A program made the translations under genes and the position numbers. 64,000 bases of DNA, taken from Eubacteriaceae bacterium ES3. GTDB lineage: Bacteria; Bacillota; Clostridia; Eubacteriales; Eubacteriaceae. Below the pieces are notes generated by a model. The model was given only the letters and a program-made list of their open reading frames with translations. It was not told the origin of the DNA and searched no databases. Where the stretch lies: positions 2,288,680-2,352,679 of the forward strand of contig CP130741.1 in NCBI GenBank assembly GCA_030586155.1. Reading direction: 5' to 3'. Positions 32,292-40,191 of this stretch are shown here, piece by piece; position 1 is the stretch's first letter; the number at the start of each line of letters is the position of its first letter.

Positions 32292-32694
32292 ACCGACCAT
32301 CCTTTACCAGTTGATTTAATATTCCATTTACATATTTACGGCCATTTTCATCTCCGTATTTTTTAGTCAGTTCGATAGCTTCATTAATGATTACCTGATA
32401 GGGAACTTTCTCTTCTATATAAACTAATTCGCAAATCGCCATACGCAAAATTGATTTTTCAATCTTTGGAATTCGGTCCAGTTGCCACGTTTCTTTTAGA
32501 TACTCATCCAGAATTCCATCGATCTCTTGCAAATGAGATTTAGTGGTTTCGATCACATTTTTTCCATAATCAAGATTCATCGCTTCATTCTCCAGAAACG
32601 AATCCACGCTATCAGAAAAATCCTGGGATTCTGGATGAAAATCCAATTGGAAAATACCTTTAAACGCGTATTCCCGTTCTTTTTTACGGCTCAT
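32266..32694 (-). CDS. nusB: Transcription antitermination factor NusB
   Basis: A 142-residue helical RNA-binding protein that joins NusE/S10 on boxA RNA. Family motifs are SRKKEREYAFKGIFQLDF at the N-terminus and VPYQVIINEAIELTKKYGDE with KYVNGILNQLVKD at the C-terminus. It lies in the Firmicutes order efp - asp23 - nusB. Confidence 0.95.
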   Translation of the reverse strand: MSRKKEREYAFKGIFQLDFHPESQDFSDSVDSFLENEAMNLDYGKNVIETTKSHLQEIDGILDEYLKETWQLDRIPKIEKSILRMAICELVYIEEKVPYQVIINEAIELTKKYGDENGRKYVNGILNQLVKDGRYVCPESWD

Positions 32695-32745
32695 TCTTTC
32701 TCCTTTAAAATGAAGGACACCAGCCGGTGTCCTTCTTCAAGATCC

Positions 32746-33087
32746 CTACATTCCAGATCCTTCAATACGTACATTTACAGCAATAACAGCAATACCAGCC
32801 ATTGACTCAACAGCCAGCTTCACCTTTTTCTGAACCTCTTTTGAAACTTTAACAATCTCGACACCAGGTTCAGTAATCAGGTATACCCAGATCGTGAGGC
32901 CTTCATTTTCGCGACTGATTTTTATCCCTTTTAATGTATTGGTGATGGACAGCTTATCCATAATTTCATCAGTAATGCGCAGGGAAATCCGCTCAACACC
33001 GTTTACGCCAGTCGCCGAAAGACTGACTATGGAGCTGATCATTTCATCTGTTACATCAAAAACCGGATTGTTCTTCATTTCAGACAC
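32746..33087 (-). CDS. Asp23/Gls24-family envelope stress protein
   Basis: A 113-residue Asp23/DUF322 protein, with VFDVTDEMISSIVSLSATGV at the N-terminus, TIWVYLITEPGVEIVKVSKE in the middle and MAGIAVIAVNVRIEG near the end. Family members are abundant cytoplasmic or membrane-associated proteins linked to cell-wall stress. It is located 6 bases after the CD1247-like gene and before nusB, a conserved clostridial arrangement. Confidence 0.9.
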   Translation of the reverse strand: MSEMKNNPVFDVTDEMISSIVSLSATGVNGVERISLRITDEIMDKLSITNTLKGIKISRENEGLTIWVYLITEPGVEIVKVSKEVQKKVKLAVESMAGIAVIAVNVRIEGSGM

Positions 33088-33093
33088 CTGTGA

Positions 33094-33528
33094 TTAAACT
33101 TCCTGATGGCAATCACAACCATCTTCTCCACAGCAAGAGGATACAGATTCATCGAGAATAAATGGCTCTCCACATTCCGGGCAAACTACTGAATCATCCT
33201 CGAATGCTTCAAACTCCGTAATAAAAACATTGCCGCATTCCGGACAAATCACCTCATAGAAATCATCATCCAGTTCATCATAGTCATCTTCATCGTCAAA
33301 ATCTTCGTCAAGTATAAACTCTTCCAGATCCGACAAATCATCATCAACCATTTCAACATAGGATTCCAGGTCTTCCTGGGCTTCAGTTAAACCATCCAGG
33401 GCGTCCACAACATCTTCCAGAATATCCATTACCTGAAATAAAACTTTACCTTCGCTTGTGGTTCCATCAATCTCAAGACCGTCCATCAAACCCTTGGTGT
33501 AAGCTACTTTTTCATTAATAAATTTCAT
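33094..33528 (-). CDS. CD1247 N-terminal domain protein with zinc-ribbon tail
   Basis: A 144-residue acidic protein. The N-terminal part (MKFINEKVAYTKGLMDGLEI) matches the CD1247-type domain found in clostridia next to efp. It is followed by a very acidic stretch, a two-CxxC zinc ribbon (ICPECGNVF, VCPECGEPF) and a Cys-rich end (SSCCGEDGCDCH). ATG 33528 has GGAAAGGG upstream; the longer frame from 33567 overlaps efp and is less likely. Function unknown; the ribbon suggests nucleic-acid or protein contacts in translation or transcription. Confidence 0.85.
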   Translation of the reverse strand: MKFINEKVAYTKGLMDGLEIDGTTSEGKVLFQVMDILEDVVDALDGLTEAQEDLESYVEMVDDDLSDLEEFILDEDFDDEDDYDELDDDFYEVICPECGNVFITEFEAFEDDSVVCPECGEPFILDESVSSCCGEDGCDCHQEV

Positions 33529-33529
33529 T

Positions 33530-34087
33530 TTAGACCCTTTCCATGTACTCGCCAGTACGTGTATCAATTCGTATTACATCACCAGTTTCAACGAATAAAG
33601 GTACATTGATAGTTGCGCCAGTTTCAACTGTAGCCGGTTTGTTAGCACCAGTTGCAGTGTCTCCCTTGAATCCAGGATCTGTCTGAGTAACTTCAAGCTC
33701 AACAAAATTAGGTGCAGAGACCGAAAAGGCCACGCCTTTTAATGATTTAACAGTCGCATTATCATTTTCCTTTAAATATTTCATGGCTTCTTCCACCTGT
33801 GCATAATTCAATGGAATCTGCTCATAAGTTTCTCCGTCCATAAAATAATACAAACCACCGTCTTCATACAGATATTGCATTTCCCGCGTTTCTACTTGCG
33901 CTTTAGGATAACGCTCAGTAGGACTGAACGATTTTTCGACTACTGCTCCGGTAATAACATTCTTAATTTTTGTTCGTACAAAGGCTGCACCTTTTCCCGG
34001 TTTTACATGCTGAAACTCAATAATTGTAAAGACATGACCATCCATTTCAAAAGTTACGCCTTTTTTAAAATCACCCGCTGAAACCAT
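33530..34087 (-). CDS. efp: Translation elongation factor P
   Basis: A 185-residue three-domain EF-P that relieves ribosome stalling at polyproline. Domain I carries the [15 protein letters not shown] loop in which the Lys (about residue 32) is the tip contacting tRNA. The C-terminal OB domain has [17 protein letters not shown]. The loop Lys keeps it unmodified or ymfI-type modified; no epmA/B is nearby. Confidence 0.97.
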   Translation of the reverse strand: MVSAGDFKKGVTFEMDGHVFTIIEFQHVKPGKGAAFVRTKIKNVITGAVVEKSFSPTERYPKAQVETREMQYLYEDGGLYYFMDGETYEQIPLNYAQVEEAMKYLKENDNATVKSLKGVAFSVSAPNFVELEVTQTDPGFKGDTATGANKPATVETGATINVPLFVETGDVIRIDTRTGEYMERV

Positions 34088-34177
34088 ATTTTACCTCCAT
34101 TATGAGTATGCTTATTCCCATTTTTTCTTAACACCATTATTCTAACATATATCAACACCGACGTCATCTACATTTCT

Positions 34178-35038
34178 TTAGGAAGAACCGGGGTTTTTCG
34201 CCGTAATCGCCCGTACTAATCCGGTAAGATCACAGATACTCTCAATCTCACAAAACCCCTTGCCTTTAAGTAATTCAGTGACGTCTTCTTCCTGATGATC
34301 GCCAATTTCCAGGGCCAGCAAGCCACCTGGTTTTAAAAATTTATCTGCTTCATCTGTAATACGTCTGTAAAAAACAAGTCCGCTTTCACCGCCGTCTAAA
34401 GCCATTCCCGGTTCATATTCTGTAATATCCTGAGACAGCTTTTTAATATCCCCAGTCGGAATATAAGGTGGATTAGAAACAATTAGATCAAATTCCTCTT
34501 CTGCTGGAATATTTTCAAAGAGATCGGACCAATATAGTTTGACATTGCCAGCAACCAGATCTTTTGCATTCTTCCCGGCAACTTCGAGTGCCACCTCTGA
34601 ATAATCGCTTAGCGCGATTTCAATTTGTGGACAAAAAGATTTAAGACAAATACCAATCGCTCCACTACCAGTGCAAAGATCCAGAACTTTAATATTGTCA
34701 GTTTCTTTTTCTTTCAACCAGTTTATTAGGGCTTCTACCATGGGCTCCGTATCTGGTCTGGGGATTAAAACATTTTTATCCACATAAAAGTTTAGCCCCA
34801 TAAATTCTTTATTTTTTAGAATGTAGGCAACTGGCTCATGGGCCGCACGCCTTTTTGTCAATGATAAGTAGGCCACTTTTTCTTCTTCAGTAACCTGAGC
34901 ATCATTGTGGGTATAGAAAAAAACACGATCCTTTTTAAATACTTGTGAAGCCAGCACTTCAGCCTCAAAACCACAGTTTTCAATTCCTGCCTTCATTAAA
35001 ATCTGGCGCGCTTCTTTCAATATTTCCCCGACTGTCAT
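34178..35038 (-). CDS. prmC: Peptide chain release factor N5-glutamine methyltransferase
   Basis: A 286-residue SAM-dependent enzyme that methylates the GGQ glutamine of RF1/RF2. It contains the VLDLCTGSGAIGICL SAM motif and the NPPY substrate motif (VSNPPYIPTGD), after the typical N-terminal helical domain. It follows rpmE as in many Firmicutes (rpmE-prmC-prfA region). prfA is not in the window. Confidence 0.95.
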   Translation of the reverse strand: MTVGEILKEARQILMKAGIENCGFEAEVLASQVFKKDRVFFYTHNDAQVTEEEKVAYLSLTKRRAAHEPVAYILKNKEFMGLNFYVDKNVLIPRPDTEPMVEALINWLKEKETDNIKVLDLCTGSGAIGICLKSFCPQIEIALSDYSEVALEVAGKNAKDLVAGNVKLYWSDLFENIPAEEEFDLIVSNPPYIPTGDIKKLSQDITEYEPGMALDGGESGLVFYRRITDEADKFLKPGGLLALEIGDHQEEDVTELLKGKGFCEIESICDLTGLVRAITAKNPGSS

Positions 35039-35070
35039 TCATTACTCCTATTTAAAATCAACAATAAAAA

Positions 35071-35090
35071 AGCCGGTTGAGAAACCGACT
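35071..35090 (-). terminator. Terminator after rpmE
   Basis: AGTCGGTT and AACCGGCT (minus strand) pair over 8 bp with one G-U around TCTC and are followed by TTTTTT. It sits 10 bases after the rpmE stop and before prmC, so prmC is probably expressed by readthrough or from its own promoter. Confidence 0.75.
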
Positions 35091-35100
35091 CTTTATCACA

Positions 35101-35316
35101 TTATTCTGCTGATTCGTTTTTAATGCCGTATCGTTTATTAAATCGATCAACACGACCACCAGTATCAACAAGTTTCTGTTTACCAGTAAAAAACGGATGG
35201 CATGCTGAACAGATTTCAACTTTTAATTCCGGATTAACTGATCCAGTTTCAAATGTGTTTCCGCATGCACATTTCACTACAGATTTTCCATAATTTGGAT
35301 GAATGCCTTCTTTCAT
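35101..35316 (-). CDS. rpmE: 50S ribosomal protein L31 (zinc-binding type)
   Basis: A 71-residue L31 with [20 protein letters not shown] and [20 protein letters not shown]. The four Cys (CAC ... CSAC) mark the zinc-binding, C+ paralogue used under zinc sufficiency. ATG 35316 lies 6 bases after AGGTG; the GTG three codons earlier is part of that ribosome site. Confidence 0.96.
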   Translation of the reverse strand: MKEGIHPNYGKSVVKCACGNTFETGSVNPELKVEICSACHPFFTGKQKLVDTGGRVDRFNKRYGIKNESAE

Positions 35317-35403
35317 CGAATTCACCTCATTTCTTTATTTTATTAATAATTTTCCATTATTATTTTATCAACCGTAACAGTATATCAGATCTTTCTTAAA
35401 ATT

Positions 35404-37059
35404 TCAAATGTTTTGTGCATTATATTTTTCAAGAAATTTGTTCAGAAACTCTTCATTATTTTTGGTTCGTTCCAGTATAGTGATGATTTTATCAGTCAAA
35501 TCATAAACCGTAGACCCTTTATAAAGTCTCCGGATATCAAAACTGACTTTCAATTCGTCTTCAGTAAGAATCAGTTCTTCTCTCCGAGTTCCAGAACGAC
35601 TTAAATTAATAGCTGGATAAATTCGTCTTTCTGCCAGTTCTCTTTCCAGATGCAGTTCCATGTTTCCGGTTCCTTTAAACTCCTCATAGATTACATCGTC
35701 CATTCGACTTCCGGTGTCCAGAAGAGCAGTTGCCAGGATTGTCAGGCTGCCCCCTTCTTCTATTTTACGAGCCGAACCGAAGAATTTTTTGGGGAAATAC
35801 AAGGATTCGGGATCAATCCCTCCAGAAAGAGTCCGACCTGAAGGCGAAACCACCAGGTTATTTGCTCTGGTCATTCTGGTGATACTGTCGACCAGTATCA
35901 CCACATCTTTTCCCTGCTCAACCAGGCGTTTACCACGTTCTAATACAATTTCTGCTACCCTGATATGGTTTTCCGGCGGCTGATCAAAAGTTGAATAGAC
36001 AATATCGGCATCGACCGACCGCGAAATATCCGTGACTTCTTCAGGGCGCTCGTCAACCAATAAGATAATTAACTCGATTTCTTTGTGATTGGTTGTGATC
36101 CCATTAGCTATTTCTTTTAAAAGAATAGTTTTTCCAGCTTTTGGCGGTGCTACGATCAAACCACGCTGACCCTTTCCCACCGGCGAAAAAACATCCATCA
36201 TCCGGGTTGACAGGATATCCTGGTCTGTTTCAAGCGTGATTTTCTGATTGGGAAAGATTGGCGTTAATTGTTCAAACTTCGGTCGCTGGGCAATTTTTTC
36301 AGGAATATCACCATTGACGGTTTCTACATAAAGCAAGGCATCATATTTTTCATTCTCGCCCGACATCCTGATTTTCCCGACAATTTTATCACCGGTACGC
36401 AGATTAAAACGTCGGATCTGATTGGCCGGCACATAAATATCCTGGTCACCTGAAACATAATGGTTGGTTCTCAAGAAACCATACCCTTCAGAACTGACGT
36501 CGAGAATCCCTTCCTGGGAATTCTTAAACCGTTCCATATCTTTTTTATCATCCACATATAAGAGACGATTGATTTTCTTAATAATATCTGCCGTTTTCTG
36601 ACCGTTAACATTTTCCAGAAAAAGCATCGCTGAATATTTTTCACCGGACTTGGGCGGTCTGACTTTTCCACTCAAAATGTCACCGGTTTCCAGCTTGAAT
36701 TTCTGAATCTGTGAACCGGAAATATAAACGTGTTCTTCCTGAGACTTCATTTCCGGTGTTTTAATAAATCCGTAGCCTTCAGGAACGATTTCCAAGACCC
36801 CTTCCACGACAACTACATTGTCCATATCATCCTTTATTTTATAGTAAGGAGAACGTCCAATTTCAGTTTTCTTTGTTTGTCGTTTAACTTCAGAAACCTT
36901 TTTGGTTTCTTCTTTTTTGATCGATTGCTGTTTCTTCTTTTCCTGAATCAGACTTAATAATTCGTTTTTCTTTAAACGGCTGATTTTTTCGATGCCCAGC
37001 GCTTCTGCTTCTTTACGCAACTCGACCAGGGTCAGTTCTTCCAATGGTTTTATATCCAA
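35404..37059 (-). CDS. rho: Transcription termination factor Rho with duplicated RNA-binding domain
   Basis: A 551-residue Rho, longer than the about 420 residues of E. coli. The best start is TTG 37059 with GGAGG 6 bases upstream, giving LDIKPLEELTLVELRKEAEA. Order: Rho_N helices (1-45), basic linker (46-70), cold-shock-like RNA-binding domain 1 (about 82-153: EGYGFIK, HVYISGSQIQKFKLETGD), RNA-binding domain 2 (about 182-250: EGYGFLR, DIYVPANQIRRFNLRTGD), then the RecA-type ATPase with Walker A APPKAGKT (304-311) and LVDERPEEV. Ordinary Rho has a single such domain. The ATPase and Q/R-loop regions look complete, so the enzyme should work as an RNA-dependent helicase/terminator. A TATAAT lies at 37118-37113 upstream. 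Confidence 0.95.
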   Translation of the reverse strand: MDIKPLEELTLVELRKEAEALGIEKISRLKKNELLSLIQEKKKQQSIKKEETKKVSEVKRQTKKTEIGRSPYYKIKDDMDNVVVVEGVLEIVPEGYGFIKTPEMKSQEEHVYISGSQIQKFKLETGDILSGKVRPPKSGEKYSAMLFLENVNGQKTADIIKKINRLLYVDDKKDMERFKNSQEGILDVSSEGYGFLRTNHYVSGDQDIYVPANQIRRFNLRTGDKIVGKIRMSGENEKYDALLYVETVNGDIPEKIAQRPKFEQLTPIFPNQKITLETDQDILSTRMMDVFSPVGKGQRGLIVAPPKAGKTILLKEIANGITTNHKEIELIILLVDERPEEVTDISRSVDADIVYSTFDQPPENHIRVAEIVLERGKRLVEQGKDVVILVDSITRMTRANNLVVSPSGRTLSGGIDPESLYFPKKFFGSARKIEEGGSLTILATALLDTGSRMDDVIYEEFKGTGNMELHLERELAERRIYPAINLSRSGTRREELILTEDELKVSFDIRRLYKGSTVYDLTDKIITILERTKNNEEFLNKFLEKYNAQNI

Positions 37060-37214
37060 TTGAGGCCTCCGAGAATAGATTTTGAGAAAATGATCCACTT
37101 GAATCGTGTAGAATTATAAATTGTAGATGCCTAAATGTACCATAAACTCCTATAAATGTCAAAATCGAATTGACAAACCTGAAAAGACTCCAATTTTCAG
37201 TTCTATTTTAAATA

Positions 37215-37244
37215 TTGACAGATTTAAGTGGCCTGTGCTATATT
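37215..37244 (+). promoter_or_regulatory. Promoter of the NiCo riboswitch/P-type ATPase transcript
   Basis: TTGACA (37215-37220), an 18-base spacer and TATATT (37239-37244) lie about 40 bases upstream of the riboswitch core and give a leader of about 175 bases before the ATG at 37428. Confidence 0.65.
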
Positions 37245-37283
37245 CAAAATATAAATAGATTTATATCCAGCTATTAATAATTA

Positions 37284-37403
37284 AACTGAACAGGCGATGA
37301 ATCCTTACGGATCATGGAGCCGGGCTTTCAGATGAAAGCAGCAATGTGCGACTTGGCACATTTGTGGGACAGGATTATGTTCTACAGATGTGCTTTTATT
37401 TTT
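37284..37403 (+). promoter_or_regulatory. NiCo-type (czcD motif) riboswitch with overlapping terminator
   Basis: The leader shows conserved blocks of the NiCo/czcD RNA (ACTGAACAGGCGATGAATCC, GGAGCCGGG, GCAATGTGCGAC, GGGACAGGATTAT). It also has three local helices: ATCC/GGAT (37301-37312), GCTTTC/GAAAGC (37324-37339) and TGTGC/GCACA (37345-37360), fitting the four-way junction. GCACATTTGT (37356-37365) can instead pair with ACAGATGTGC (37384-37393), forming a terminator followed by TTTTATTTTT. Metal binding would hold GCACA in the aptamer and prevent termination. The family senses Ni2+/Co2+ (Furukawa and colleagues); recognition here is by motif memory, not a covariance search. Confidence 0.8.
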
Positions 37404-37427
37404 CAGCATGGAAAGTGAGGATTTGTA

Positions 37428-39941
37428 ATGGTTGAGAAAAAAATTCTTTCAGGATTATCAACGGCCGAAGCTAATAAACGTCTGGCTCAATTTGGAAAAA
37501 ATGAACTGACTCCTCTAAAAAAAGAAAACCTGCCTCAAAAATTGTTACATATTATTTCCGAACCGATGTTTTTACTGCTGATGGTAGCGGCTGTCATATA
37601 CTTTATATTAGGTGAACCTGGTGACGGCGGGGTGATGCTAATTTTTGTCATCGGTATGATCAGCATAGATGTCATTCAGGAGTTAAAAACTGATAAAACC
37701 ATTAATGCTTTAAAAGACTTATCCGCTCCGCGTATCACTGTCATTCGCGATGGTCAGGAAATTACCATCGAGAGCCGCAATCTGGTTCCTGGTGATCTGA
37801 TGCTTCTGTATGAAGGGGTAAAGATACCTGCCGATGGCGTCATTATTCACTGCAGTGATCTTTGTGTTGATGAATCTTTACTGACCGGGGAAGCAGAAGG
37901 CGTCTGGAAAACTGATGAAACTTCCAATGATTCCCAGGATTACTGGAAAATAAACTGGTGTTATGCCGGAACTCTTGTCACTCAGGGAATTGCAACTGTT
38001 GAAGTATTAAAAACCGGTCCATCAACCGAGTACGGAAAAATAGGAATGCATATCGCTACAACTGAAGAAAAGGAAACCCCGCTTCAAAAGCAGACCAGCC
38101 GCCTGGTCAGAATATTCGCATCCATAGCGGGTGTATTGCTTGTTATGGTGGGAGTCTTTACCTTTATCAATATTGCTGATCTGCCATTAACAGAACGGAT
38201 CATTGAAAGCATTTTATCGGGGATCACGCTGGCAATGGCAATGATTCCTGAAGAATTTCCTGTTATCTTAACCGTCTTTCTATCTCTGGGCGCCTGGAGA
38301 CTGGCCAAAAAAAATGCCCTAATTCGCAAGCTGCCTTCAGTGGAAACTTTAGGGGCCGTGTCTGTTTTGTGTGTTGATAAAACCGGAACCATAACCATGA
38401 ACCAAATGACCCTCCAGCAAACCTGGTCACCGGTAAATACTGAGAGCGCCTTACTCCATCATATGGGGATGGCCTGTGAGACTGATGCTTATGATCCCAT
38501 GGAAAAGGCTATGTTATTGTTTTGCGAGCAATCAGGTATCACCAGAAAGGAACTTTTTAGCGGTCGACTTATTACAGAATACTCATTTACCAATGATCTT
38601 AAAATGATGGGCCATGTTTGGGAAAAAGACGAACAAATAATTATCACTGCCAAGGGCTCACCGGAACGAATCATCCAGCTGTGTAATCTCACTGCACTCG
38701 ACCGTCAGACAATTGATGAAAAAGTATCTATGATGGCTAAAGAAGGTCTGCGTGTTATCGCTGTTGCAACCCAGCTTATAGCAAGTGAGGAAGAGATTCC
38801 ATCTCAAATCACTGATTGCCAGTTCTTATTCAGTGGCCTGGTCGGTTTGTTAGACCCGCCCCGGGAAGGGATCAGTGAAGATATTGCCCTTTGTAATAAA
38901 GCTGGAATTCGAGTGGTCATGATAACCGGTGATAATGGTATAACCGCTGCTTCGATTGCCAAAAAAATCGGGATGGAAAAGTGTGACAGTCACCTTACCG
39001 GCGCGATGATTGATGAAATGTCTGATGAAATACTCAAAGAGAAAGTTAAAAACATCAGTATCTTTTCAAGAGTTATTCCTGAACATAAAATGCGGATTGT
39101 TGATGCTTTTAAATCAAATGGTGAAATCGTCGCAATGACAGGTGATGGTGTTAATGACGCGCCCGCTCTCAAAAAAGCTGATATTGGTATTGCTATGGGT
39201 AAAAGAGGCAGTGAAGTCTCCAGGGAAGCTGCCGATATGATTCTATTGGATGACAATTTTACGACCATCGTTGAAACCGTAAAAGATGGTCGCAGACTTT
39301 ATGATAATATTAAAAAAGCTATCGGTTATGTTTTAACCATTCATGTCCCCATTGCCTTTGCTTCCCTGTTAGCACCGTTACTCGGTATCAAACCTGCCAG
39401 CGTTTTACTGCTGCCGGTTCATATTGTTTTGCTGGAACTGCTGATCGATCCAACCTGTTCGATTGTATTAGAACGACAACCGGCCGAATCAAATGTTATG
39501 ACACGTCCACCCCGTAAAACTGGTGCCAGCATATTGGACAGGTCACTGTTATTGAAATCTGCTTTCCAGGGCTTGTTTATCTTTGCCGCCTCATTCGGTG
39601 CTTATTTTTATACCCTTAGCAATGAGCCACAAAATGTACTTTTAGCCCGTTCAATGGGACTCAGTATTATTATGTTATCTAATCTTTTTCTGGTTCAGGT
39701 CAACAGTTCCAGTTATGATTCAATTTTCACTTCAATAAAAAGACTGGCCAGAGATCGTGTTATGTGGGGCGCAAATATCCTAATGATTTTATTTATTCTA
39801 ACGATCTTCTACACGCCGCTTTCCGCCTTTTTAAAACTGGCGCCATTATCTTATATTCAGCTATTGACCGCGTTAGGACTTTCTGCATTATCCGTATTAT
39901 GGATTGAACCCGTCAAATATATCCTTAGAAAATTAAGCTAA
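37428..39941 (+). CDS. P-type cation-transporting ATPase (P2-like) under NiCo riboswitch control
   Basis: An 837-residue P-type ATPase. It has the N-terminal cation-ATPase domain (GLSTAEANKRLAQFGKNEL), an actuator motif LTGEAEG (TGEA rather than TGES), TM4 motif MIPEEFPVILT, phosphorylation site CVDKTGTITMN, MITGDN and the hinge GDGVNDAPALKKADIGIAMG. About ten TM segments. Sequence class is P2-like (Ca2+/Mn2+-type) rather than P1B heavy-metal type; no CPC motif or metal-binding Cys domain is present. The riboswitch in the leader points to Ni2+/Co2+ (or related divalent) efflux. ATG 37428 with GTGAGG 7 bases before. Monocistronic; the next gene has its own promoter. Confidence 0.92.
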   Translation: MVEKKILSGLSTAEANKRLAQFGKNELTPLKKENLPQKLLHIISEPMFLLLMVAAVIYFILGEPGDGGVMLIFVIGMISIDVIQELKTDKTINALKDLSAPRITVIRDGQEITIESRNLVPGDLMLLYEGVKIPADGVIIHCSDLCVDESLLTGEAEGVWKTDETSNDSQDYWKINWCYAGTLVTQGIATVEVLKTGPSTEYGKIGMHIATTEEKETPLQKQTSRLVRIFASIAGVLLVMVGVFTFINIADLPLTERIIESILSGITLAMAMIPEEFPVILTVFLSLGAWRLAKKNALIRKLPSVETLGAVSVLCVDKTGTITMNQMTLQQTWSPVNTESALLHHMGMACETDAYDPMEKAMLLFCEQSGITRKELFSGRLITEYSFTNDLKMMGHVWEKDEQIIITAKGSPERIIQLCNLTALDRQTIDEKVSMMAKEGLRVIAVATQLIASEEEIPSQITDCQFLFSGLVGLLDPPREGISEDIALCNKAGIRVVMITGDNGITAASIAKKIGMEKCDSHLTGAMIDEMSDEILKEKVKNISIFSRVIPEHKMRIVDAFKSNGEIVAMTGDGVNDAPALKKADIGIAMGKRGSEVSREAADMILLDDNFTTIVETVKDGRRLYDNIKKAIGYVLTIHVPIAFASLLAPLLGIKPASVLLLPVHIVLLELLIDPTCSIVLERQPAESNVMTRPPRKTGASILDRSLLLKSAFQGLFIFAASFGAYFYTLSNEPQNVLLARSMGLSIIMLSNLFLVQVNSSSYDSIFTSIKRLARDRVMWGANILMILFILTIFYTPLSAFLKLAPLSYIQLLTALGLSALSVLWIEPVKYILRKLS

Positions 39942-39970
39942 ATTTATGAATTCTTTGTTTTGACATCAAA

Positions 39971-39998
39971 TTGACACAAAACTTCCTTATACTATAGT
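39971..39998 (+). promoter_or_regulatory. Promoter now separated from its probable gene by an IS element
   Basis: TTGACA (39971-39976), 16 bases and TATAGT (39993-39998) lie 21 bases before the target-site copy at 40020. Removing the element and one target copy would place this promoter about 55 bases upstream of the GTG start of the secreted protein now at 41812. Confidence 0.65.
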
Positions 39999-40019
39999 AA
40001 AGATAAGTGGTCGGAATAA

Positions 40020-40031
40020 TCAGGTTCAAAT
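40020..40031 (+). repeat. 12-bp target-site duplication, left copy
   Basis: TCAGGTTCAAAT directly precedes the left end of the IS element and recurs exactly at 41782-41793 directly after its right end. Confidence 0.9.
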
Positions 40032-40191
40032 TAGGTAATTGCGAAATGAAAACAAAAATGAAAAAAATGAGAAAGTAGAGCATGAAGAGAGCTGATTAAA
40101 AAAGTATGACAAAAAAAGCAGGAAGCGTTGCAAAAAAAAGGCGCAAAAATAAAAGCCTGAGAAAAGCCTGAAAAAAACTTTATTTTAGCAG

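Noticed and set aside
37060-37214. A second riboswitch between rho and the P-type ATPase leader
   Set aside because: Only promoter-like elements (a TATAAT at 37118-37113 for rho and scattered TTGACA) were found; no conserved fold.
40049-40191. Purine-rich stretch with repeated GCCTGA in the IS left end as a possible small gene or structured RNA
   Set aside because: Only very short open frames and no stable inverted repeats; best seen as non-coding part of the element.
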